From Nocardioidaceae bacterium UBA4001 (GTDB taxonomy: Bacteria > Actinomycetota > Actinomycetes > Propionibacteriales > Nocardioidaceae): a stretch of DNA of 64,000 nt. Where the stretch lies: the NCBI GenBank assembly GCA_002384855.1, contig DGBP01000075.1, positions 1 to 64,000 on the forward strand, in the 5' to 3' direction. Made by a program: the position numbers and the translations under genes. Of the stretch, positions 32,501-38,987 are shown piece by piece. Position 1 is the stretch's first letter; every line of letters starts with the position of its first letter. Below the pieces are notes generated by a model. That model was given only the letters and a program-made list of their open reading frames with translations. It searched no databases and was not told the DNA's origin.

Positions 32501-32717
32501 GGACGAGGCCGCCTCCGAACCGGAGGCGGCTGCCGAGGAGCCGCCCACCCAGCCGGAGGCAGGTACCGAGGAGGAGCCGTCGGCCGAGGAGCAGACCTCC
32601 ACCACGCCGGTGACGACCAACGGGCAGGCGCCTGCCGAACAGCCCGCCTCCTCCGACGAGAAGCACGAGCCGAAGAAGGGCGGAGTCTCCGAGGGCCAGT
32701 CGCTCTTCGACATCTGA
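29592..32717 (+). CDS. etfD: EtfD-type membrane Fe-S oxidoreductase with repetitive SLFD tail
   Basis: This 1041-residue protein matches M. tuberculosis Rv0338c/EtfD, which passes electrons from acyl-CoA dehydrogenases through ETF to the membrane quinone pool. It has five or six N-terminal membrane helices (about 1-235). Two 4Fe-4S motifs follow (CTECGRCQSQCP from Cys304, CTSCGACVQQCP from Cys392), then two CCG-type domains (CAHCFNTL; CCGAGGARMWM; GCPFCRVML). From about 720 to 1041 the protein is a disordered Ala/Glu/Pro-rich tail with five SLFD motifs (788, 810, 849, 926, 1037), the last forming the C-terminus SLFDI. ATG 29592 has GAGGAG upstream. Confidence 0.9.
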   Translation: MQIFAIVVSLSITAVAVALFARTVTHMVRVIRLGQPVDRTDQPGRRLATLVKETLGHTRMLQWTKVGIAHWFIFVGFGLLFATLVNAYGQLFDAHFVLPVIGHFPPFEWLTELFAWAMVLAIVPFIVYRATRPKERTRGEKGRFYGSTMWQGYFVEAVILLVGLAILSLRFFEYALVEEKYQSALHFPLTSWVGQAFTGLSTSTLENLIWLVAMLKIVVSMIWMLTLALTPTMGVAWHRFSVFFNIFFKRRADGGTALGGLPPMTSGGKVIDFEDLEEMDEDTALGVGKVEDFAWKGLLDFTTCTECGRCQSQCPAWNTDKPLSPKLLITNLRDHAYAKAPYLLAESDAEREQLDAAVLTEAERPLVGETEGDWAWMPEGGAVIDSDVLWSCTSCGACVQQCPVDIEHVDHIMDMRRYQVLVESNFPAELNGLFKGLENKGNPWNMSPNARLEWAQGLPFDVKVVGEDIEDLDEVDWLFWVGCAGAYEDRAKKTTRAVAELLDMAGVSFGVLGNGETCTGDPARRAGNEFVFQGLASQNAETFKEMKVKKVVSTCAHCFNTLKNEYSQFGVELEVVHHTQLLNRLVREGKLTPVTTDSGPKRSLTYHDPCYLGRHNQVYSPPRELLNVIPDAELTEMPRNSERSFCCGAGGARMWMEEKLGERINLNRTTEAVETGADQIATGCPFCRVMLSDGLTAKQADGSAREEVEVLDVAQLLLASVKGESRKPVAAGAAAKSGAGAAAAGGAGGGAAPTAGTVTATEEVGANAAATEEENPEVETSKPISSGSLFDSAPEAADKGDRPSGTTGTSLFDADTAPAAGASAEAPPETEPETEPEAAPADSKPSGGSLFDIAPSEPEPAKAEAPATSPEPAAQATAVPDAADREESEAAAPEHSGSPATEAQAPAEQPQAEAAPAESKIDSAGSLFDIAPSEPEPAKPASQPKSAPHETAPDEPAPEPDAAAPDQTAPDEAASEPEAAAEEPPTQPEAGTEEEPSAEEQTSTTPVTTNGQAPAEQPASSDEKHEPKKGGVSEGQSLFDI

Positions 32718-32732
32718 TCCGCACCGTCGCTG

Positions 32733-32760
32733 CGGGCCGTCCCTCATCCGGGGCGGCCCG
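32733..32760 (+). terminator. Hairpin terminator after etfD
   Basis: CGGGCCGTCC pairs with GGGGCGGCCCG (one G-T pair) around a short loop, starting 16 bp after the etfD stop. There is no T-run, as is usual in this GC range. Confidence 0.6.
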
Positions 32761-32785
32761 TCGGCGTTCCGACCGCCATGCCCGG

Positions 32786-32816
32786 TGCCGTTCCCATCCG
32801 TATGGACGGGAACGGC
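32786..32816. repeat. Short palindrome, copy B of a dispersed element
   Basis: GCCGTTCCCATCC faces TGGACGGGAACGGC around GTA. It is the best-preserved copy of the element also seen at 19145 and 32838. Confidence 0.55.
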
Positions 32817-32837
32817 GGCGCGCGAGTCCCAGCACAT

Positions 32838-32870
32838 GTCGTTCCCGTGTACATGCGCCGGAACGGCAAC
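32838..32870. repeat. Short palindrome, copy C of a dispersed element
   Basis: GTCGTTCCCGTGTACAT faces ATGCGCCGGAACGGCAAC with some mismatches. It lies 22 bp downstream of copy B in the spacer between etfD and the RHH gene. Confidence 0.5.
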
Positions 32871-32924
32871 CCACCCCAGGGCGCGACCCCCGCCCAGCAA
32901 CCCGCAACAACCATGGCGGCAGTC

Positions 32925-32976
32925 TGACGTCAGAGTGATGTCACTACGCCCTTGACATGACGTCGCCATGATGTCA
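32925..32976 (+). promoter_or_regulatory. Four phased TGAYGTCR operator repeats
   Basis: Octamers TGACGTCA (32925), TGATGTCA (32936), TGACGTCG (32958) and TGATGTCA (32969) start 11, 22 and 11 bp apart, so all lie on one face of the helix. They surround and overlap the -35 box and the upstream edge of the -10. Tandem phased half-sites are typical of ribbon-helix-helix repressors, and the next gene encodes one. Confidence 0.75.
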
Positions 32977-32980
32977 TTGT
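32952..32980 (+). promoter_or_regulatory. Strong vegetative promoter of the RHH gene
   Basis: TTGACA (32952-32957) and CATTGT (32975-32980) are separated by 17 bp. The ATG at 32988 falls 8 nt after the -10, so the transcript is probably leaderless. Confidence 0.75.
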
Positions 32981-32987
32981 GGTGCGC

Positions 32988-33539
32988 ATGGACATCACGC
33001 CGTACGTCGACAGCCTCCGTCGCGACCTCGTGGCCGCCGCCGAGGTCGGGGGGGAGGAGATGCGAGCAGCGGCCGAGCGGCTCACCATCGCCCTCGACCC
33101 CGCCATGCGGCTGGCCCTGATGGACGCCCTCTCCCAGGCCGCCGCCGAGATCACCAGCGAGCTCCCGGCCGGCTCCGTCGACGTGCGGCTGCGTGGACGC
33201 GAACCCGAGCTCGTGGTCGACGTCCCGAACGTGCCGTCACCCCCTGCCCCGCCGGCGCCACCCACTGCCCCTGGCGGGCCCGCGCTGGAGGAGGACGAGG
33301 AGGACGGCACGGTCGCCCGGATCACCCTCCGCATTCCCGATTCGCTCAAGACCAGGGCCGAGGAGATGGCCACCCGCAGCGGCCAGTCGCTCAACACCTG
33401 GCTGGTCGCCACCATCCGCAACGCCACGCGCGACCGCGCCCTCAACGTCGACATCGACCTGTCCAGCATCCCGCTCGTGGAGGAGATGCAGCGCAACCTG
33501 GGCCGCCGCGGCGGCCGACGCATGACCGGCTGGGTCTGA
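32988..33539 (+). CDS. Ribbon-helix-helix (HicB/Arc-like C-terminus) regulator
   Basis: The 183-residue protein has a helical N-terminal half (about 1-75), a Pro/Ala linker (PSPPAPPAPPTAPGG) and a C-terminal Arc/HicB-like ribbon-helix-helix. The latter reads ARITLRIPDSLKTRAEEMA, then SGQSLNTWLVATIRNA. Databases often label such proteins 'HicB antitoxin', but no HicA toxin is adjacent. It precedes a DUF4097 gene on the same strand. Four phased repeats in its own promoter suggest autorepression. A GTG-GTG at 32979 could extend it by three codons; the promoter position favours ATG 32988. Confidence 0.8.
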   Translation: MDITPYVDSLRRDLVAAAEVGGEEMRAAAERLTIALDPAMRLALMDALSQAAAEITSELPAGSVDVRLRGREPELVVDVPNVPSPPAPPAPPTAPGGPALEEDEEDGTVARITLRIPDSLKTRAEEMATRSGQSLNTWLVATIRNATRDRALNVDIDLSSIPLVEEMQRNLGRRGGRRMTGWV

Positions 33540-33580
33540 GTCCAGCGGGCCCCCGCCGGGCCCACCGGACGAACCCCCGA

Positions 33581-33610
33581 CCGACCCCGCCCGACCCCGC
33601 CCGACCCCGA
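33581..33610 (+). repeat. Three tandem 10-bp repeats
   Basis: The unit CCGACCCCGC occurs three times in a row (last copy ends in A) in the 140-bp gap between the RHH and DUF4097 genes. No function is evident; it may fold or pause transcription. Confidence 0.7.
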
Positions 33611-33679
33611 CCCGACCGGCACCGCCGGCCCGGTGGTCGAGCACACCCTGAACCCACTCCGGACACCGGGAGGAACATC

Positions 33680-34504
33680 ATGAGAAGAACCTTCGACACC
33701 CCCGCGCCGACCTCCGTGTACGTCGAGATCGGCACCGGCCGCGTCGCCGTCCACGCGACCCCGACCGAGACGACGGAGGTGGAGGTCGAGGGCCGCCATA
33801 CCGACGATGTCACCGTCGAGCAGCAGGGTGACCAGATCGTCGTGATCGGCCCGCGCCGCGCCGGCTTCCTTCCTTTCGGCAACGACAACGACCTGGTCGT
33901 GACGGTGACCCTCCCCCTCGACAGCGAGCTGTCCACCAAGCTGGGTTCGGCCGACGTCCGTGCGAGCGGGCGACTCGGCGCCGTACGCGTCAAGTGCGGA
34001 TCAGGGGACGTCAGCCTCGACGAGGTCGGGCAGGACACCGTCGTGCAGACCGGGTCCGGCGACGTCCGCCTCGACACCGCACGGGGCGACCTGCGCGTCA
34101 AGACCGGTTCGGGGAGCACCCAGCTCGGTCTGGTGACCGCCTCGACCGTCGTCGTCTCGGGCTCGGGGCGCATCGTCATCGACTCCGCTGCCGGCGAGAC
34201 GGTCGCGAAGTCCGGCTCGGGCGACGTGCGCATCGGCAGCACCGACCACCACGTCTCGATGACCAGCGGGTCCGGAGACCTCGAGGTCGTCTCGATCAGC
34301 AGGGGCAGCGTCAAGGCGAAGACCGCCTCCGGCGACGTGGCGGTCGGGGTGCCGGCCGGCGTACCCGTGTGGACCGACGTCAGCACCGTCACCGGCGACG
34401 TGAGCTCGAACCTCGAGGGCGCCGGACGCCCCGAGGACGGTCAGGACCACGTCGAGATCCGGGCCACCAGCGTGAGCGGCGACGTCGTCCTCACCCAGCT
34501 CTGA
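33680..34504 (+). CDS. DUF4097 beta-repeat protein
   Basis: The 274-residue protein has repeated beta-strand turns of the form SGSGDVRI / TGSGDVRLD / SGSGDLEV, the hallmark of DUF4097 (putative adhesin-like beta-helix). There is no signal peptide or membrane helix, so it is probably cytoplasmic; in Firmicutes DUF4097 proteins are linked to envelope-stress signalling. It follows the RHH regulator and precedes a small basic protein, and all three are likely co-transcribed. The start has GGAGG at 33670-33674. Confidence 0.85.
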   Translation: MRRTFDTPAPTSVYVEIGTGRVAVHATPTETTEVEVEGRHTDDVTVEQQGDQIVVIGPRRAGFLPFGNDNDLVVTVTLPLDSELSTKLGSADVRASGRLGAVRVKCGSGDVSLDEVGQDTVVQTGSGDVRLDTARGDLRVKTGSGSTQLGLVTASTVVVSGSGRIVIDSAAGETVAKSGSGDVRIGSTDHHVSMTSGSGDLEVVSISRGSVKAKTASGDVAVGVPAGVPVWTDVSTVTGDVSSNLEGAGRPEDGQDHVEIRATSVSGDVVLTQL

Positions 34505-34536
34505 GAACGACCACCGCGACATCGAAGGAGAACGCC

Positions 34537-34701
34537 ATGGACGAGTACGGCCACTACGTCACCTACCGCAACGAGACCGACCGCATCCGTTCACGCGTCG
34601 AGCGAAGGCAGCGGTCCAGGGTCGCGTCGGTGCCCCGTCGCGGCGGACGTCACGCGCTGGCGCGCGGGCTGCACTCGCTCGCCGACCGCCTCGAGCACTG
34701 A
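34537..34701 (+). CDS. Small basic protein, function unknown
   Basis: A 54-residue frame (MDEYGHYVTYRNETDRIRSR... ending SLADRLEH) starts behind AAGGAG at 34525-34530. It is 33 bp after the DUF4097 stop and probably the last gene of that operon. It contains about twelve Arg and is likely helical. I do not recognise a family. Confidence 0.6.
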   Translation: MDEYGHYVTYRNETDRIRSRVERRQRSRVASVPRRGGRHALARGLHSLADRLEH

Positions 34702-34716
34702 CCGACGTCGCCGCCC

Positions 34717-35292
34717 TCAGACGTCGGTGCGGTGGAAGTTCAGGTACGACCGCGAGGGGGTCGGACCGCGCTGCCCCTGGTAGCGGGAGCCGTACTTCTC
34801 CGAGCCGTAGGGGTGCTCCGACGGCGAGGAGAGCCGGAAGAAGCACAGCTGGCCGATCTTCATCCCCGGCCAGAGCTTGATCGGCAGCGTCGCGACGTTC
34901 GACAGCTCGAGCGTCACGTGGCCGGAGAAGCCGGGGTCGATGAAGCCCGCGGTCGAGTGGGTGAGCAGCCCGAGGCGCCCGAGCGAGGACTTGCCCTCGA
35001 GGCGTGCGGCCACGTCGTCGGGCAGCGTGACCACCTCGTACGTCGAGCCCAGCACGAACTCGCCGGGGTGCAGGATGAACGGCTCGTCGCCCTCCGGCTC
35101 GACCATCCGGGTCAGGTCCGGCTGGTCGGCGGCGGGGTCGATGTGCGGGTACCTGTGGTTCTCGAACACCCGGAAGAACCGGTCGAGCCGCACGTCGATG
35201 CTCGACGGCTGGACCATCTCCGGCTCGAAGGGGTCGAGCGCGATCCGCTTGGCTTCGACGTCGGCCTTGATGTCGCGGTCTGAGAGCAGCAC
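34717..35292 (-). CDS. dcd: dCTP deaminase (probably bifunctional, dUMP-forming)
   Basis: The 191-residue trimeric-dUTPase-fold enzyme converts dCTP towards dUMP for thymidylate synthesis. Conserved features are QPSSIDVRL, the nucleotide-binding GKSSLGRLGL, STAGFIDPGFSGHVTLELSN and the C-terminal YQGQRGPTPSRSY. Actinobacterial members usually carry both deaminase and dUTPase activity. GTG 35292 lies 6 nt after a TAGGTT box (35299-35304), which suggests leaderless translation. It diverges from the LOG-like gene. Confidence 0.95.
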   Translation of the reverse strand: MLLSDRDIKADVEAKRIALDPFEPEMVQPSSIDVRLDRFFRVFENHRYPHIDPAADQPDLTRMVEPEGDEPFILHPGEFVLGSTYEVVTLPDDVAARLEGKSSLGRLGLLTHSTAGFIDPGFSGHVTLELSNVATLPIKLWPGMKIGQLCFFRLSSPSEHPYGSEKYGSRYQGQRGPTPSRSYLNFHRTDV

Positions 35293-35328
35293 AGGGAGAA
35301 CCTACCCGGATCGTGGCACGCTCGGAGG

Positions 35329-35793
35329 ATGCATCCGCCGTACGTCGCCGTGGTCGGTCCGTCCGCACCGGAGGATCCCGCCACCACCGAGGCCGCGCGG
35401 GAGGCGGGCCGGCTGCTCGCGGAGCGGGGGTACGTCGTGGTGACCGGAGGTCTCGGCGGCGTGATGGCCGCTGCCGCCGAGGGCGCCTCCGCGGCCGGGG
35501 GTACGACGGTCGCCCTCCTGCCCGGGAGCCGGCGCGAGGACGCGAGTCCCGGCCACGCGATCGCGATCCCCACGGGCATGGGCGAGATGCGCAACGCCCT
35601 GGTCGTCCGGACCGCCGACGCGGTGCTCGCGATCGGCGGCGCCTGGGGCACCCTGTCGGAGATCGCGCTCGCGGCGAGGACCGGCGTGCCGGTGTTCACC
35701 GTCGCCGGCTGGGACCTCCCGGGCCCGGAGGTCGAGGTGTGCGCGACGGTCGCCGAGGCCGTCGTACGGCTCGCGGAGAGGGTCGCCCGATGA
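35329..35793 (+). CDS. LOG/TIGR00725-like Rossmann protein
   Basis: The 154-residue protein has a SLOG/LOG-type Rossmann fold with VVTGGLGGVMAAAAEGA, GTTVALLPG and ADAVLAIGGAWGTLSE. Relatives include cytokinin-activating LOG hydrolases and TIGR00725 proteins, but the PGGxGTxxE motif of true LOG enzymes is altered to IGGAWGTLSE. The nucleotide-derived substrate is therefore unknown. It lies 36 bp from the divergent dcd start and just before tRNA-Gly. Confidence 0.75.
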   Translation: MHPPYVAVVGPSAPEDPATTEAAREAGRLLAERGYVVVTGGLGGVMAAAAEGASAAGGTTVALLPGSRREDASPGHAIAIPTGMGEMRNALVVRTADAVLAIGGAWGTLSEIALAARTGVPVFTVAGWDLPGPEVEVCATVAEAVVRLAERVAR

Positions 35794-35845
35794 GCCGCGG
35801 GACGTCGGGTACTATTCCTGCCGGTAGCCCCACGAGGGCTCCTCT

Positions 35846-35918
35846 GCGGATGTAGCTCAGTTGGTAGAGCGCGACCTTCCCAAGGTCGATGTCGCGAGTT
35901 CGAGTCTCGTCATCCGCT
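35846..35918 (+). tRNA. tRNA-Gly (anticodon CCC)
   Basis: The 73-nt sequence folds as a cloverleaf with acceptor GCGGATG/CATCCGC and discriminator T. The D arm has AGTTGGTA, the anticodon stem is CGACC/GGTCG with loop TTCCCAA (anticodon CCC), and the T arm GCGAG/CTCGT has loop TTCGAGT. The 3' CCA is not encoded. Confidence 0.97.
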
Positions 35919-35928
35919 CCGCTCCAGG

Positions 35929-35952
35929 AGGCCCCGGCACCCGCCGGGGCCT
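35929..35952 (+). terminator. Hairpin terminator after tRNA-Gly
   Basis: AGGCCCCGGC and GCCGGGGCCT pair perfectly around ACCC, 10 bp after the tRNA. A short pyrimidine-rich run follows. Confidence 0.75.
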
Positions 35953-36180
35953 TCTGCATCTCTGCACCCGAACCCGGATGCGGCCCTGTCCGGATCGTCC
36001 GCAGATGGACCAGACCGCCCGGTGGACGAGTGGTGACAGCCTCCCGAACTCGCGGGAGAGTCACACCGCGCGCTTCGTCCAACGGTCAGCCGACCCGGCG
36101 CGGGGGCGCTACCTTCTGCTTACAGGCTCCTGCACGGGGCCGGATCGCGCGGGCCCGGCCCGCAGGACGAGGAGGACGCC
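35953..36180 (+). other. Spacer with the probable promoter of the ABC importer
   Basis: No gene is seen in this 228-bp stretch. A TACCTT -10-like box at 36110-36115 lies about 66 nt before the substrate-binding-protein gene, which has its own GAGGAGG site. The -35 region is not convincing. Confidence 0.4.
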
Positions 36181-37320
36181 ATGTTCCGGAGGACGCATCT
36201 GCTCGTGGGCGCGGGAGTCGGGCTGTCCGCCCTCATCCTGTCGGCCTGCGCCGCGCCGACCGACGAGGGCGGCAACGGCGAGGGCGGCGGCGACGGCGGC
36301 GGGACCGCCGCCGAGACGGCCACCTCCGCGGAGGACTTCGGCGGCCTGGACGCACTCATCGAGGCCGCCCAGGAGGAGGGCCAGCTCAACGTGATCGCGC
36401 TGCCCCCGGACTGGGCCAACTACGGCGAGATCATCGAGACCTTCTCCGAGAAGTACGACATCACGGTGAACTCCGCCCAGCCGGACGCCGCCAGCCAGGA
36501 CGAGATCAACGCCGCCAACCAGCTCCAGGGCACCGACCGTGCTCCCGACGTGTTCGACCTCGGACAGTCCGTGGCCCTGGCCAACACCGACCTGTTCGCG
36601 CCATACCAGGTCGAGACCTGGGACACCATCCCCGACGAGTTCAAGGACCCCGACGGCACCTGGGTCAACGACTACGGCGGGTTCATGTCGGTCGGCTACG
36701 ACTCGGACGAGGTCCCGGCCGTGACCTCGCTGGAAGACCTGCTCGGCAGCGAGTTCAAGGGGAAGGTCGCGCTCAACGGTGACCCCACCCAGGCCGGCGC
36801 TGCGTTCAGCGGCGTGGTGATGGCCGCGGTCGCGAACGGTGGCTCCGCCGACGACGTCGCGCCCGGCGTGGAGTACTTCCAGAAGCTCAACGAGGCCGGC
36901 AACTTCCTCCCGGTCGACCCGACTCCCGCCACCGTGCAGTCCGGCCAGACGCCGGTCGTCATCGACTGGGACTACCTCAACGCCGCGCTCACCAAGGACG
37001 TGCCGAGCTGGGAGGTCGTGGTCCCCGAGGGCGCAGCGGTCGCCGGCTACTACTTCCAGGCGATCAACAAGGACGCCCCGAACCCCGCCGCCGCCCGACT
37101 CTGGCAGGAGTTCCTCTACTCCGACGAAGGGCAGAACCTCTGGCTCAAGGGTGGTGCGCGTCCGGTCCGCGCTGACGCGATGGCCGACGAGGGAACGATC
37201 GACCAGGAGCTGTACGACGCGCTCCCGGAGGTCTCGGGCGACCCCGTCATCCCGTCCAACGAGCAGACCGAGAAGGCGGCCGAGTACCTCAACGAGAACT
37301 GGGCCAAGGCAATCGGCTGA
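36181..37320 (+). CDS. ABC importer substrate-binding lipoprotein
   Basis: The 379-residue protein has a lipoprotein signal (MFRRTHLLVGAG...) with lipobox LSAC (Cys near residue 23), a flexible Gly-rich linker and a periplasmic-binding-protein fold of the extracellular solute-binding type. It resembles iron, polyamine or aminoethylphosphonate binders, but I cannot name the ligand. It leads a four-gene operon with two permeases and an ATPase. Confidence 0.88.
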   Translation: MFRRTHLLVGAGVGLSALILSACAAPTDEGGNGEGGGDGGGTAAETATSAEDFGGLDALIEAAQEEGQLNVIALPPDWANYGEIIETFSEKYDITVNSAQPDAASQDEINAANQLQGTDRAPDVFDLGQSVALANTDLFAPYQVETWDTIPDEFKDPDGTWVNDYGGFMSVGYDSDEVPAVTSLEDLLGSEFKGKVALNGDPTQAGAAFSGVVMAAVANGGSADDVAPGVEYFQKLNEAGNFLPVDPTPATVQSGQTPVVIDWDYLNAALTKDVPSWEVVVPEGAAVAGYYFQAINKDAPNPAAARLWQEFLYSDEGQNLWLKGGARPVRADAMADEGTIDQELYDALPEVSGDPVIPSNEQTEKAAEYLNENWAKAIG

Positions 37321-37353
37321 CTCGTCGATGACCACTGATCCCGAGGTGCCGGT

Positions 37354-38205
37354 GTGAGCCGCCGTTCGCGGCTCGCACCGGCACTGGGGCTGCTGCCGTT
37401 CCTCGCCTACCTGACGGTCTTCCTGCTCGTCCCCACCGTCACTGTGGTGATCGGCGCCTTCCAGGAGGACGGCCGCTTCTCGATGACGAACGTCGAGGCC
37501 CTGTTCGGGGAGACGGCGCGCAGGACCCTGTGGAACAGCCTCGTGCTGTCGGGGTCCACCGCCGTCATCGGCGCCACCTTCGGGGCGATCCTGTGCTACC
37601 TCGTGGTGAGTGCGCCACCGACCAGCATCTTCCGCCGCGCGGTGATGTCGGTCGCCGGCGTCCTCGCGCAGTTCGGTGGGGTCACCCTGGCCTTCGCGTT
37701 CATCGCGACACTCAGCTTCTCGGGGGTCGTCACCGAGCTCCTGCGCGACTCCGTCGGCGTCGACGTCTTCGGCAGCGGCTGGCTGTTCGGCCTGCCCGGG
37801 CTGATCCTGGTCTACACGTACTTCCAGATCCCGTTGATGGTGATCGTCTTCCTGCCCGCGCTCGAGGGCCTGCGCCCCCAGTGGCGCGAGGCGGCCGTCA
37901 ACCTCGGGGCCACCACTCGGCAGTACTGGACCCAGATCGCCATCCCGCTGCTGTGGCCTGCGTTCCTCGGCGCGTCGCTGCTGCTGTTCGCCAACGCCTT
38001 CGCCGCCTACGCGACGGCAGCGACGCTGGTCAGCCAGGGCCAGCCGATCGTGCCGCTGCTGATCCGCGCCGCCCTCACCAGCGAGGTGGTCCTCGGTCGG
38101 CAGAACTTCGCCTTCGCCCTCGCCCTGCAGATGATCGTCGTCGTGGCCGTGGTGATGACGGCCTACGCACTCCTGCTGCGGCGTACCTCCCGGTGGCTGC
38201 GATGA
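37354..38205 (+). CDS. ABC importer permease 1
   Basis: The 283-residue protein has about six membrane helices and the cytoplasmic EAA loop that contacts the ATPase (EAAVNLGATTRQYWTQIAIPLLWPA). This is the PotB/FbpB-like type. GTG 37354 follows a GAGG site. Its stop overlaps the second permease start (ATGA). Confidence 0.9.
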   Translation: MSRRSRLAPALGLLPFLAYLTVFLLVPTVTVVIGAFQEDGRFSMTNVEALFGETARRTLWNSLVLSGSTAVIGATFGAILCYLVVSAPPTSIFRRAVMSVAGVLAQFGGVTLAFAFIATLSFSGVVTELLRDSVGVDVFGSGWLFGLPGLILVYTYFQIPLMVIVFLPALEGLRPQWREAAVNLGATTRQYWTQIAIPLLWPAFLGASLLLFANAFAAYATAATLVSQGQPIVPLLIRAALTSEVVLGRQNFAFALALQMIVVVAVVMTAYALLLRRTSRWLR

Positions 38206-38987
38206 CGCCTACGAGGAGGTGGCGCGCGGGACGCGTCGTGCTGCTCGGGCTGTTCGGCCTCTTCTTCCTCGTGCCGCTGTACTCCATGCTCGACTTCAGC
38301 ACCCGCGAGCTCGGCGGTGGCCGGACCGGGCAGGCCTGGGCGAACCTCGTCCAGGACCCCGACCTGACCTCGGCGATCATCACCTCGCTGCTGCTCGCTC
38401 TGCTGACCGTGGTCGGCATGCTGGTGCTGCTGCTGCCGACCATGATCTGGGTGCGGCTGCGGATCCCCGAGGCATCGCGGCTGGTGGAGTTCCTCTGCCT
38501 GCTGCCGCTGACGATCCCGGCGCTGGTGATCGTGGTGGGCATGCGCAACGTCTACACCTGGGTGAACTACCTGGTCAGCGACTCGGCGCTGACGCTGGCC
38601 TTCGTCTACATCGTGCTCGTGCTGCCTTTCGCCTACCGCGCGATCGACGCCGGGCTCTCCTCGATCGACGTGGTCACCCTCTCGGAGGCGGCGCGCTCGC
38701 TGGGTGCCGGCTGGCTGACGGTGATGCTGCGGATCGTGGTGCCCAACATCTGGTCCGGCCTTCTGGGTGCGGCGTTCATCTCCGTCGCGCTCGTCCTCGG
38801 CGAGTTCACCATCGCCTCGCTGACCAACTACGAGAACCTCCAGGTCGTGATCAACTTCCTCGGCAAGAGCGACGCCAAGACCTCGGTGGCGGCATCGCTG
38901 GCCGCGCTCGTCTTCGCGTTCACGCTCCTCATGGCCTTGTCGTACGTCGGTCGCGGTCGCCGCGGCCAGGAAAGGGGGGCGATGTGA
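38202..38987 (+). CDS. ABC importer permease 2
   Basis: The 261-residue PotC-like permease has about six helices and an EAA loop, SEAARSLGAGWLTVMLRIVVPN. It overlaps the first permease by 4 bp and the ATPase gene by 4 bp. It forms the transmembrane channel with permease 1. Confidence 0.9.
   Translation: MTPTRRWRAGRVVLLGLFGLFFLVPLYSMLDFSTRELGGGRTGQAWANLVQDPDLTSAIITSLLLALLTVVGMLVLLLPTMIWVRLRIPEASRLVEFLCLLPLTIPALVIVVGMRNVYTWVNYLVSDSALTLAFVYIVLVLPFAYRAIDAGLSSIDVVTLSEAARSLGAGWLTVMLRIVVPNIWSGLLGAAFISVALVLGEFTIASLTNYENLQVVINFLGKSDAKTSVAASLAALVFAFTLLMALSYVGRGRRGQERGAM

Noticed and set aside
32041..32600. Collagen-like or separate genes within the etfD tail
   Set aside because: The tail is in frame with etfD, has no internal start with a ribosome-binding site and shows continuous SLFD motif spacing.
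32988..33539. HicAB toxin-antitoxin system
   Set aside because: The HicB-like fold is only the ribbon-helix-helix part. No HicA-type toxin is adjacent; the neighbour is DUF4097.
33581..33610. CRISPR-like short tandem repeat
   Set aside because: Only three direct 10-bp units without spacers; no cas genes in the window.
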